A stretch of DNA of 16,819 nucleotides from JBOGIG01 sp050742455. GTDB lineage: Bacteria > Actinomycetota > Acidimicrobiia > Acidimicrobiales > JBOGIG01. Where the stretch lies: the NCBI GenBank assembly GCA_050742455.1, contig JBOGIG010000097.1, positions 1 to 16,819 on the forward strand. The letters run 5' to 3'. The notes under the pieces are model-generated. The model saw only the letters and a program-made list of their open reading frames with translations. It was not told where the DNA came from and ran no database searches. Positions 5,456-12,238 of this stretch are shown piece after piece (the first letter of the stretch is position 1; each line of letters opens with the position of its first letter). Position numbers and translations under genes: made by a program.

Positions 5456-6684
5456 AGCGCTGGCGGCGATTCTTCGCCTACCTGGCCGTCGCCGGGCCCG
5501 GGCTCATCGCTGCCAACGCCGGAAACGACGCCGGAGGCATCGCCACCTATGCCACGGCCGGGTCCCAGTACGTGTACCGAACCCTTTTCTTCATGTTGAT
5601 CGTGACAATCGGGCTGGTGGTGATCCAAGAGATGGCGGCCCGGTTGGGGGCCTACACCGGCAAGGGGCTCGGTTCACTCATCAGAGAGGAGTTCTCCATC
5701 CGCCTTGGGGCAGTGGCCATGGGCGCTCTGTTGCTGGCCAACCTCGGCCTGGTCATCTCAGAGTTTGCCGGGATCGGGGCGGCGTTCGAACTGTTCGGGG
5801 TCAGTCGCTATGCCTCCATACCCCTGGCCGCCGTCGTCATCTGGGCCCTGGTTCTTTTTGGTACCTATCGTTACGCCGAGCGGGTGTTCCTGTTCTTGTC
5901 CCTGGCATTCCTCACTTATCCGGTCGCCGCCATCCTCGCTCACCCCAACTGGCATGCCGTGGCCGTGAACACCGTGGTGCCTCATTTTGTCATCTCCCGA
6001 AACTTCATCCTGCTGGGTGTGGCGCTGGTTGGCACGACGATCTCGCCTTATATGCAGCTCTACGGCGCGGCCGGAGTGGTGGACCGGGGTATCGGCCCCG
6101 ATGAATACCGCTACGAGCGGGTCGACGCCGTCGGGGGAGCGATCTTCGCCAACATCGTGTCGATATCGATCATCATCGCCACCGCCGCGGCCATCGGGGG
6201 CAGCGGCGCCATATCGTCGGCCAAGCAGGCGGCCCAGGCACTTCATTCGGTGGCGGGCAGCGGCGCCGAAGTGCTCTTTGGGCTCGGGTTGCTCGGAGCC
6301 TCGGCACTGGCCGCGGCCGTCGTCCCGCTGTCCACGTCCTACGCCCTGTCCGAGACGATTGGTGTGGAGCGTTCCGTGTCGCGCAAGTTTTCCGAGGCGC
6401 CGTTGTTTCTGGGCACCTTCACCATCCAGATCGTCATCGGGGCTGCGGTGGCCCTCATCCCTGTGAACCTAATCCACCTACTGGTGGGAACCCAGGTGGT
6501 CCAGGGCCTGATCACCCCGGTGATCCTGGTGTTCATCCTGGTGCTCGCGAATCGGGCCAGCGTGCTCGGCGAGGCTGCCAATGGATGGATCTTCCGCAAA
6601 GTGGCCTTCGTGATCGTGGCCCTGGTGGCCGGGCTCTCTTCGGTGTTGGTGATCCAGACCATCCTGGGTTGGATCGGTCTCTAG
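5452..6684 (+). CDS. NRAMP-family divalent cation transporter, atypical metal site
   Basis: 410 residues with about eleven membrane helices. NRAMP features: GPGLIAANAGNDAGGIATYA in helix 1, EMAARLGAYTGKGLGSLIRE after helix 2, and GTTISPYMQLYGAAGVVDRG in helix 6. Canonical Mn2+/Fe2+ NRAMPs carry DPGN in helix 1 and MPH in helix 6; here these positions read DAGG (26-29) and SPY (198-200). The aspartate is kept, but the asparagine and the transition-metal-selecting methionine are lost. Loss of that methionine is described for NRAMP-related Mg2+ transporters, so Mg2+ or another hard cation is plausible. The start codon overlaps the stop of the MgtE-N/CBS gene (ATGA), so the two are made together. 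The family is firm; the substrate is inference. Confidence 0.92.
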   Translation: MKRWRRFFAYLAVAGPGLIAANAGNDAGGIATYATAGSQYVYRTLFFMLIVTIGLVVIQEMAARLGAYTGKGLGSLIREEFSIRLGAVAMGALLLANLGLVISEFAGIGAAFELFGVSRYASIPLAAVVIWALVLFGTYRYAERVFLFLSLAFLTYPVAAILAHPNWHAVAVNTVVPHFVISRNFILLGVALVGTTISPYMQLYGAAGVVDRGIGPDEYRYERVDAVGGAIFANIVSISIIIATAAAIGGSGAISSAKQAAQALHSVAGSGAEVLFGLGLLGASALAAAVVPLSTSYALSETIGVERSVSRKFSEAPLFLGTFTIQIVIGAAVALIPVNLIHLLVGTQVVQGLITPVILVFILVLANRASVLGEAANGWIFRKVAFVIVALVAGLSSVLVIQTILGWIGL

Positions 6685-6754
6685 CAGGCCGGATGGAGTT
6701 GCCTTGACCCGTCTCGATAGTTCTGGTCCGGTCGCCTTTGGCCGGGGCGAGGTG

Positions 6755-6773
6755 GGCGCGCATCTTGCGCGCC
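6755..6773 (+). terminator. GC-only hairpin between the NRAMP gene and the glycosyltransferase
   Basis: GGCGCGC (6755-6761), loop ATCTT, GCGCGCC (6767-6773): a perfect seven-base stem about 70 bases after the NRAMP stop and 30 bases before the glycosyltransferase ATG. No T-tract follows, so it would be a non-canonical terminator or a leader hairpin. It marks the likely boundary between two transcription units and makes the upstream TTG start (6704) for the next gene unlikely. Confidence 0.4.
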
Positions 6774-6802
6774 AGGGTCGAAACAGGCGAGGCTCTGGCG
6801 CT

Positions 6803-8095
6803 ATGCGGGGACCCTCAGACCAACTTCGAATCGCCTTCCTCGCCTACCGGGGTAACCCACACTCAGGTGGCCAGGGTGTCTACACCCGATACCTGACCCG
6901 GGAACTGGTCGATATGGGTCATCACGTCGAGGTCTTCGGCGGCCCCCCATACCCCGAGTTGGAAGATGGTGTGGTGCTCAACCAGGTGCCCAGCCTGGAC
7001 CTTTACCGGCAACCCGACCCCTTCCGGGTGCCCTGGCCCCGTGAGTTCAAGAGCCGGGTCGACGTGTTGGAGTTCGCCCTTATGTGCACGGCCGGATTTC
7101 CCGAGCCGCTCACCTTCTCTCTGAGGGCCCGACCGATCCTGGCTCAGCGACGAGGGGACTTCGATCTGATCCATGACAACCAGTGCCTGGGCCGCGGTCT
7201 GCTGGGAATGATCGAGGACGGCTGGCCCCTGATCGCCACTCTTCACCACCCGATCACCGTGGACCGGGATCTGGAACTGGCCCACGCCCGCAACGCCTAC
7301 CGACGCATGACCCTGCGCCGGTGGTACGGCTTCTTGCGCATGCAGGTGCGGGTGGCCGGAGCGCTGGAGCGCATCATCACCGTGTCGGAATCGTCCAAGC
7401 GGGACATCGCCGCTCAGATGGGGGTCGACTCCGACCGCTTGGACGTGGTGCCCGTGGGGGTCGACCCGAAGCGGTTCAAACCCCGCCCCGACGTGGCCCG
7501 CGTGCCGGGGCGCCTTATGACCACGGCTTCGGCCGACGTGCCCCTCAAGGGCCTGGTCCCCCTGCTCGAGGCATTGGCCAAGGTACGCACCGAGCGAGAT
7601 GCCCACCTGGTGGTCATCGGAAAGCCCCGAGCCGAGTCGCGGGTGGGCGAGACCATCGACCGCCTGGGCATCACCAATGCGGTTCGCTTCGTCAGCGGGG
7701 TCAGCGATGACGAGATTGTCCGGCTCTACGCCGAAGCCGAGGTGGCGGTCGTGCCGTCGCTGTACGAGGGATTCTCCCTTCCGGCCGTTGAGGCCATGGC
7801 CTGTGGGGTGCCCGTGGTGGCCACCACCGGGGGGGCCCTTCCCGAGGTGGTGGGCACCGGCGGGCGCACTGGACTGCTGGTCCCCCCCGCAGACCCGTCG
7901 GCCCTGGCGCTCGCCATAGTTCGTGCGCTTGACGATCCCGACCTGCGATCCCGACTGTCTGAGGCCGGTCGCCGGCGGGTGCTGGAACGATTCACCTGGC
8001 GGGCCACGGCTGCCGGCACAGTCGAGCAGTACAGGGTCCTGCTGGAAGAGCATGCCCGCGCCGGGGCCCGGCTCGGGGACCAGGTCCGGCCTTGA
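6803..8095 (+). CDS. Family 4 glycosyltransferase (GT-B fold)
   Basis: 430 residues from ATG 6803; a longer frame from TTG 6704 would pass through a GC hairpin and adds a low-value extension. The N-terminal Rossmann half starts LRIAFLAYRGNPHSGGQGVYTRYLTREL with the acceptor-side glycine loop (about 21-25). The C-terminal half carries PLKGLVPLLEALAKV (247-261), the binding loop for the nucleotide sugar (VVPSLYEGFSLPAVEAMACGV, 316-336) with the E-x7-E pair E322/E330, and GLLVPPADP (357-365). GT4 enzymes retain anomeric configuration and transfer hexoses from nucleotide-sugar or polyprenyl donors to lipids, glycans or small molecules. No membrane segment is visible. Seven bases separate its stop from the methyltransferase ATG, so the genes form one operon. 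Donor and acceptor cannot be read from sequence. Confidence 0.93.
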   Translation: MRGPSDQLRIAFLAYRGNPHSGGQGVYTRYLTRELVDMGHHVEVFGGPPYPELEDGVVLNQVPSLDLYRQPDPFRVPWPREFKSRVDVLEFALMCTAGFPEPLTFSLRARPILAQRRGDFDLIHDNQCLGRGLLGMIEDGWPLIATLHHPITVDRDLELAHARNAYRRMTLRRWYGFLRMQVRVAGALERIITVSESSKRDIAAQMGVDSDRLDVVPVGVDPKRFKPRPDVARVPGRLMTTASADVPLKGLVPLLEALAKVRTERDAHLVVIGKPRAESRVGETIDRLGITNAVRFVSGVSDDEIVRLYAEAEVAVVPSLYEGFSLPAVEAMACGVPVVATTGGALPEVVGTGGRTGLLVPPADPSALALAIVRALDDPDLRSRLSEAGRRRVLERFTWRATAAGTVEQYRVLLEEHARAGARLGDQVRP

Positions 8096-8102
8096 GGAAC
8101 CC

Positions 8103-8807
8103 ATGCTGACCGTCGACTACGACATCCTCGGTCTCAACGTTGGCGAACGGGTCTTGGATCTGGGTTGTGGCGCCGGTCGCCACGCCTTCGAATCGCTCCG
8201 ACGTGGCGCCCGCGTGGTGGCGTTCGACCACAGCCTGGGCGAGCTCAAGTCGGTAATGGCCATCGAAGCAGTCCTGGTGGACGAAGGTGTGGACGTGAGA
8301 GGCGGTGTCATCAGGGGGGATGCTCTTCGCCTTCCGTTCCCCACCGGCAGCTTCGATCGCATCATCGCCTCCGAGGTCCTGGAGCATATTCACGATGACG
8401 ACCGGGCCATGGCCGAGCTGTCGCGGGTGCTGTCCCCCCACGGGGTGATCGCCGTTACCGTCCCCCGGTTCGGACCGGAGTTGGTCAACTGGTCGTTGTC
8501 CCACGATTACCACGCCATCGAGGGAGGGCACGTCCGTATTTATCGACGCTCCCAACTGGACCGGCGATTGCGCCGCGCCGGGCTGGCCCCCTTTGCCAGC
8601 CATCACGCTCACGGTCTTCACTCGCCTTACTGGTGGCTCAAGTGTCTGGTGGGGGTGCGCCGGGACCACAACCCACTGGTGCGGGCCTATCACCGCTTGC
8701 TGGTGTGGGACATCACCAGTGCTCCGCCCCTGACCCGAGGGGCCGAACGGGTTCTCAACCCCCTGATGGGCAAGAGCCTCGTCGTTTACCTCAGGAAGGC
8801 GATATGA
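8103..8807 (+). CDS. Class I SAM-dependent methyltransferase (Methyltransf_11 type)
   Basis: 234 residues from ATG 8103, with GAGGA just upstream overlapping the end of the glycosyltransferase. Motif I is RVLDLGCGAGRHA (16-28), an acidic ribose-binding residue follows in VVAFDHS (D42), then GDALRLPFPTGSFDRIIASEVLEHI (72-96) and LSRVLSPHGVIAVTVPR (106-122). These define the UbiE/Methyltransf_11 fold. The C-terminal half, with a WWLKCLVG segment and LVWDITSAPPL, is probably the acceptor domain. Position between a GT4 enzyme and a toroid protein suggests methylation of a sugar or lipid-linked intermediate. The fold is certain; the substrate is unknown. Confidence 0.93.
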   Translation: MLTVDYDILGLNVGERVLDLGCGAGRHAFESLRRGARVVAFDHSLGELKSVMAIEAVLVDEGVDVRGGVIRGDALRLPFPTGSFDRIIASEVLEHIHDDDRAMAELSRVLSPHGVIAVTVPRFGPELVNWSLSHDYHAIEGGHVRIYRRSQLDRRLRRAGLAPFASHHAHGLHSPYWWLKCLVGVRRDHNPLVRAYHRLLVWDITSAPPLTRGAERVLNPLMGKSLVVYLRKAI

Positions 8808-8830
8808 ACCCGCCAAAAGTAGCGACATGA
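8804..8830 (+). other. Eight-codon bridging mini-frame between methyltransferase and toroid genes
   Basis: ATG 8804 overlaps the methyltransferase stop (ATGA), encodes MNPPKVAT, and its TGA (8828-8830) overlaps the ATG of the next gene (ATGA again). AGGAAGG lies five bases upstream of the mini-frame, whereas the downstream gene's own ATG has no SD. This geometry would let ribosomes step from gene to mini-frame to gene by re-initiation. It may instead be a coincidence of overlapping codons. Confidence 0.35.
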
Positions 8831-9894
8831 CCACGCCCGAGGTCGATGGCATCCTGAGCGCGCCCCAGGTGCTTGCCACAGCAGGGTCCATCGCCGATTT
8901 GCAACTGGCCAGTGGCCAGATCCCCTGGTTCGCCGGTGGTCACGCCGACCCGTGGAATCACGTGGAGGCGGCCATGGCTCTGGCCCTGGCCGGCTACCGA
9001 GACCAGGCCGAGAAGGCCTACGACTGGCTCGTCGGCGCCCAGCACGACGATGGATCCTGGTTCAACTATTACGTCGGCGAAGAAGTCGAAGATGCCCGCC
9101 TGGATACCAACGTGGTCGCCTACGTGGCCACCGGAGTGTGGCACCACTACCTTCACACCGCCGACGGGGGCTTCCTGTCCGCCATGTGGCCCGTGGTCGA
9201 GGGGGCCGTCGAGTTCGTCCTCGCCCTGCAACAGGAGAGCGGCGAGATCCTGTGGTCGCGTGACCCAGGGGGCCGCCCCGGCCGCTTTGCTTTGCTGACC
9301 GGGTCATCTTCGATCTACCTGTCGCTTCGTTGCGCCATTGCCGCAGCCGAAGAACAGGGATTGGAGCGTCCCGACTGGGAATTGGCGGCCGGTCGGCTGG
9401 GTCACGCAGTGGCCTACAAGGAGGAGGTATTCGAGCCCAAGCGCCGCTGGGCCATGGACTGGTACTACCCGGTCCTCGCCGGAGCGGTGACGGGGACCGC
9501 GGCCCAGGCTCGCATCGACGAGCGCTGGAGCGAGTTCGTGATGGACGGGGTGGGGGTGCGCTGCGTTTCGGATCAGCCTTGGGTCACGGCGGCTGAGACA
9601 ACCGAATGCGTGATGGCCTTGGATGCCTTGGGTCGGCGCCCCGACGCCGTCAGACTTTTCGAATGGGCTCAACGGCTTCGCCACGACGACGGTTCGTACT
9701 GGACCGGGTGGGTCCACCCCGACCAGGTCCACTTCCCCGGGGGTGAGCGCACCACATACACTGCCGCCGCGGTGATACTGGCCGCCAATGTCCTGGGAGG
9801 TACCGGACCGACTGCGCGTCTGTTCCGGGGAGAAGGCCTTTCGGCCGGCCTGGACCTGTCCGAGCCGGCTGAGCCGCGCTCCAGGCGTCCCTGA
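8827..9894 (+). CDS. Alpha/alpha-toroid protein, prenyltransferase / terpene-cyclase-like
   Basis: 355 residues, soluble, made of helical hairpins with conserved aromatic and acidic loops: SGQIPWFAGGHADPWNHVEA (29-48), LVGAQHDDGSWFNYY (68-82), DARLDTNVVAYVATGVWHHY (89-108) and RLRHDDGSYWTGW (283-295). QxxDGSW-type motifs are characteristic of the squalene-cyclase and protein-prenyltransferase beta-subunit superfamily. It is about half the length of a squalene-hopene cyclase and lacks the DxDD acid, so it is not that enzyme. It could be an orphan terpenoid-binding enzyme or a six-hairpin glycan-acting protein; such proteins are often labelled simply prenyltransferase. It is third in the cassette with the GT4 and methyltransferase genes. 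ATG 8827 is the only nearby in-frame start; there is no SD. Confidence 0.78.
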   Translation: MTTPEVDGILSAPQVLATAGSIADLQLASGQIPWFAGGHADPWNHVEAAMALALAGYRDQAEKAYDWLVGAQHDDGSWFNYYVGEEVEDARLDTNVVAYVATGVWHHYLHTADGGFLSAMWPVVEGAVEFVLALQQESGEILWSRDPGGRPGRFALLTGSSSIYLSLRCAIAAAEEQGLERPDWELAAGRLGHAVAYKEEVFEPKRRWAMDWYYPVLAGAVTGTAAQARIDERWSEFVMDGVGVRCVSDQPWVTAAETTECVMALDALGRRPDAVRLFEWAQRLRHDDGSYWTGWVHPDQVHFPGGERTTYTAAAVILAANVLGGTGPTARLFRGEGLSAGLDLSEPAEPRSRRP

Positions 9895-9922
9895 GGGCCC
9901 TGGTTCGCGGGTAGGCGGCCTA

Positions 9923-10255
9923 TCAGTCGGGCCGACCGGAGCCCGTCGATTGGATGGCTTCGATGCGCTGGCGCACCTGGTCGAGGCGGGCGGCGGCGGC
10001 GGCGTGGACCCGCCCGGCCTCTTCGTAAAGGTCGGTCGCCTGCTCGATGCCGGTCTCGCCCGAGCTGATGCGACGGGTTATTTCCTCCAGGCGGGCCAAG
10101 AGCTCCTCGAACGACAGTGATCTCAGATCCGAGTCTCTGGCGGTATGTGCGGTCGGACCGGGATGCGAGCCTTCCCTGGCGTCGGGCGCAGCGGGCCCCG
10201 GATGCGAGCCGTCCGCGGTATCGGGCGTCCCGGGCTCCGGATGTGAGTGCGTCAT
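9923..10255 (-). CDS. xseB: Exodeoxyribonuclease VII small subunit
   Basis: 110 residues. Residues about 46-105 (LSFEELLARLEEITRRISSGETGIEQATDLYEEAGRV onward) match the short coiled-coil XseB family, several copies of which bind XseA to form the nuclease that degrades single-stranded DNA in both directions. The usual length is about 70-85 residues. The extra N-terminal 42 residues are a three-fold 13-residue repeat (SHPGPxAPDxxxG), unlike any XseB extension I know. ATG 10253-10255 overlaps the xseA stop (ATGA), which supports this start, although re-initiation further in is possible. It follows xseA in an operon and ends 28 bases from the convergent toroid gene. Confidence 0.93.
   Translation of the reverse strand: MTHSHPEPGTPDTADGSHPGPAAPDAREGSHPGPTAHTARDSDLRSLSFEELLARLEEITRRISSGETGIEQATDLYEEAGRVHAAAAARLDQVRQRIEAIQSTGSGRPD
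10130..10246 (-). repeat. 39-base in-frame tandem repeat in the xseB N-terminus (three copies)
   Basis: Three diverged 39-base units at 10208-10246, 10169-10207 and 10130-10168 encode SHPEPGTPDTADG, SHPGPAAPDAREG and SHPGPTAHTARDS. The core TCGCAT-CC-GG is shared. Length is a multiple of three, so the frame is kept. Confidence 0.85.
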
Positions 10256-11556
10256 GCCCCAGTATCTCCTGTGGTGGCCTCGAGGCGCGGACCGGATTCG
10301 GCTCGGGCTCCTACGCTCCCCTCCGCCACTTCGATGTGCAGGTAGTCGCCTTCAGCGACCTGGGCCGGGGAACGCAGGTAATCCCCCGCAGCCGTGCGGA
10401 CAAGGGCATAACCGCGGGCCAGGACCCGGCGGGGGTCCAGGGCATCCAAGGTGAGGCGCCGGTCGGCCAAGCCCGATTGGGTGGTCGTCAGGCGCCGGTG
10501 CCATGGCTCTTGCCAGTTGGTCCTTTCCAGGGCTGATCTGCTGCCGGCCAGTCGAGCCAAGACCGGCTGAGGTCCAAGGTTGGCCTCGGCCCTTACAAGG
10601 TCTCCTGCGGCCCGGGAAACAGCGCCCGACAGGACAAAGAGGGGGTCGGCGCCTCCGAGGCGCTGACGTCCTCGAGCCGCCTGTGCCGCCACTCCGGATC
10701 CGGCGTCGTCGAGGAATCCGTCCAACTCGTTCCACAGTTCTTCTTCCAAAGGCACGACGGCGGCCGCCGCGGTCGACGGAGTCGAACAGCGCAGATCGGC
10801 GACATCGTCGCACAAGGGCCGATCGGCGTCATGACCGATGGCGGACACCACCGGGACGGGGCCGGTACAGATTGCCCGGCACAGCGCTTCGTCGGAAAAG
10901 GCCATGAGCTCGGCGGCACTTCCCCCACCTCGGGCCAGGATTACCACATCGATCCCCGGGGCCCGGGAAACTCGCGACAAGGCCGACGTGATGGCTTCGG
11001 CCGCGCCCGGGCCGGTGACCAGGGTCTCGGCGAACCTCACCGGGTAGCCCGGGAAGCGGGCTTGCACAACTGCCTGAATGTCGGCCTTCACCGCGGCCTG
11101 ATTCCCGCACACCACCCCTATGACCCGGGGCAGAAGAGGGATCCGACGTCGGGGCCGATCACAAAGCCCCTCGGCCACCAGGCGTGCCCTGGTTGCGGCC
11201 AGAGCCGCGGCTATGGCCCCGTCACCCACTGGTAAGACTTCGTCGGCCCGCAGGTTGATCTGGCCCCGGCCCGAGAAGTAGGTGACGGTTCCGGTGACCT
11301 GAACCCGCTCGCCGTCGATCGCCCGGACGTGGCTCCGCCGATCCCTGGGACAAGCCACGTTGATCTGCACCTGACCTTCTCGGAGGGTGAAGTACAGCCA
11401 CCCCGATTTGGCCGGTGTGGGTTTGGATACCTCCCCCTCAACCGAGACCCGACCAATTGCCCCGAGTGCCAGCGATACCTCGCGGGCCAGGACGGCGAGG
11501 GTGACGGTTCGGATCGAGGGGACCACCGACTCGGGGAACATTTCGTATGAGGTCAT
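10252..11556 (-). CDS. xseA: Exodeoxyribonuclease VII large subunit
   Basis: 434 residues, within the normal range. An N-terminal OB-fold (about 16-110: RVSVEGEVSKPTPAKSGWLY, INVACP, VQVTGTVTYFSGRGQINL) binds single-stranded DNA. The catalytic domain carries IGVVCGNQAAVKADI (146-160), VVILARGGGSAAELMAFSDE (204-223), PVVSAIGHDADRPLCD (235-250) and VADLRCSTPSTAA (252-264), all XseA signatures. A coiled region and the C-terminal LDPRRVLARGYALVR motif follow; the LxRGYA motif is conserved near the C-terminus of the family. The ATG at 11554-11556 has no clear SD; a second ATG 15 bases in is possible. Divergent from the Gdt1-family gene across 72 bases. Confidence 0.96.
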   Translation of the reverse strand: MTSYEMFPESVVPSIRTVTLAVLAREVSLALGAIGRVSVEGEVSKPTPAKSGWLYFTLREGQVQINVACPRDRRSHVRAIDGERVQVTGTVTYFSGRGQINLRADEVLPVGDGAIAAALAATRARLVAEGLCDRPRRRIPLLPRVIGVVCGNQAAVKADIQAVVQARFPGYPVRFAETLVTGPGAAEAITSALSRVSRAPGIDVVILARGGGSAAELMAFSDEALCRAICTGPVPVVSAIGHDADRPLCDDVADLRCSTPSTAAAAVVPLEEELWNELDGFLDDAGSGVAAQAARGRQRLGGADPLFVLSGAVSRAAGDLVRAEANLGPQPVLARLAGSRSALERTNWQEPWHRRLTTTQSGLADRRLTLDALDPRRVLARGYALVRTAAGDYLRSPAQVAEGDYLHIEVAEGSVGARAESGPRLEATTGDTGA

Positions 11557-11628
11557 GGGCGGGTGAATCCGGCGGTCACCGATCCAGCGTAGGTCCCCGC
11601 TGGAGCGCTTCGATACCGGGATGCAAGG

Positions 11629-12228
11629 ATGGTCTTTCCCGTGAACCCATTGACCGCCCTAGCCGTTTTCGTGGTGATCGTGCCCGCCGAGTTGCCCGAC
11701 AAGACATTTGTGGCCACGGTCATCATGAGCAGTCGTTATCGCCCCATACTGGTCTTTGCCGGCGCCATCTCGGCATTTTTGATTCACGTCGTCATCGCTA
11801 CCGCGGCCGGGGGGGTGCTGGCCCTACTTCCTCATCGGGTCGTCGAGGCCGTGGTAACCGTGCTGTTCGGGGCCGGAGCGGCGTACCTGTTGTTGGGTCG
11901 GGAGGAGAAACAAGAGGCTGAGGGGGCCGAGTTGGCCCAGTCCCTCCCCAGCCGCCGCCGGGTCTACCTGACTGCCTTTGGAGTCATCTTTGTCGGAGAA
12001 TGGGGGGACCTGAGCCAGATCCTCATCGCCAATCTGGCAGCAAAATACAACGACCCGATCAGTGTCTTCGTCGGGGCCATCGTCGGCCTGGGGCTGGTCT
12101 CGGCTCTTGCCGTGGTGAGCGGCCGGGCCATCCTGCGGGTTGTCTCCCTGACCCTCCTGCGTCGCGTGGCCGGCCTCATTCTCGTAGGCTTTACCGTCTT
12201 CAGCGGCTATGCCGCCATTACCGGATGA
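11629..12228 (+). CDS. TMEM165/Gdt1 (UPF0016) family cation transporter
   Basis: 199 residues with six hydrophobic segments in two repeats separated by an acidic loop (REEKQEAEGAE, about 91-101). Each repeat has the family motif: AELPDKT (20-26) and GEWGDLSQ (123-130). The family consensus is E-x-G-D-K/R-T/S; here P replaces the first G and L replaces the second K/R, a variant I associate with actinobacterial members. Relatives export Mn2+ or exchange Ca2+/Mn2+ for protons (yeast Gdt1, bacterial MneA-type proteins), so manganese homeostasis is the likely role. ATG 11629 is the first start. GTG 11641 (giving a protein that begins MNPLTALAVF) has AAGGAT ten bases upstream and is a serious alternative. 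A methyltransferase gene follows ten bases after the stop. Confidence 0.9.
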   Translation: MVFPVNPLTALAVFVVIVPAELPDKTFVATVIMSSRYRPILVFAGAISAFLIHVVIATAAGGVLALLPHRVVEAVVTVLFGAGAAYLLLGREEKQEAEGAELAQSLPSRRRVYLTAFGVIFVGEWGDLSQILIANLAAKYNDPISVFVGAIVGLGLVSALAVVSGRAILRVVSLTLLRRVAGLILVGFTVFSGYAAITG

Positions 12229-12238
12229 TCGGCACCGG

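Noticed and set aside
6704..6802. TTG start that would lengthen the glycosyltransferase by 33 residues
   Set aside because: No SD, and the extension runs through a perfect GC hairpin; the Rossmann fold begins normally shortly after ATG 6803.
6863..8104. Open minus-strand frame of 413 codons opposite the glycosyltransferase
   Set aside because: Antisense shadow of a clear GT4 gene; no recognisable domain and no promoter or SD.
7992..8891. Minus-strand frame of 299 codons opposite the methyltransferase
   Set aside because: Shadow of a gene with clear SAM motifs; composition typical of antisense frames.
8827..9894. Squalene-hopene cyclase
   Set aside because: Only about half the required length, no DxDD motif, and too few QW repeats.
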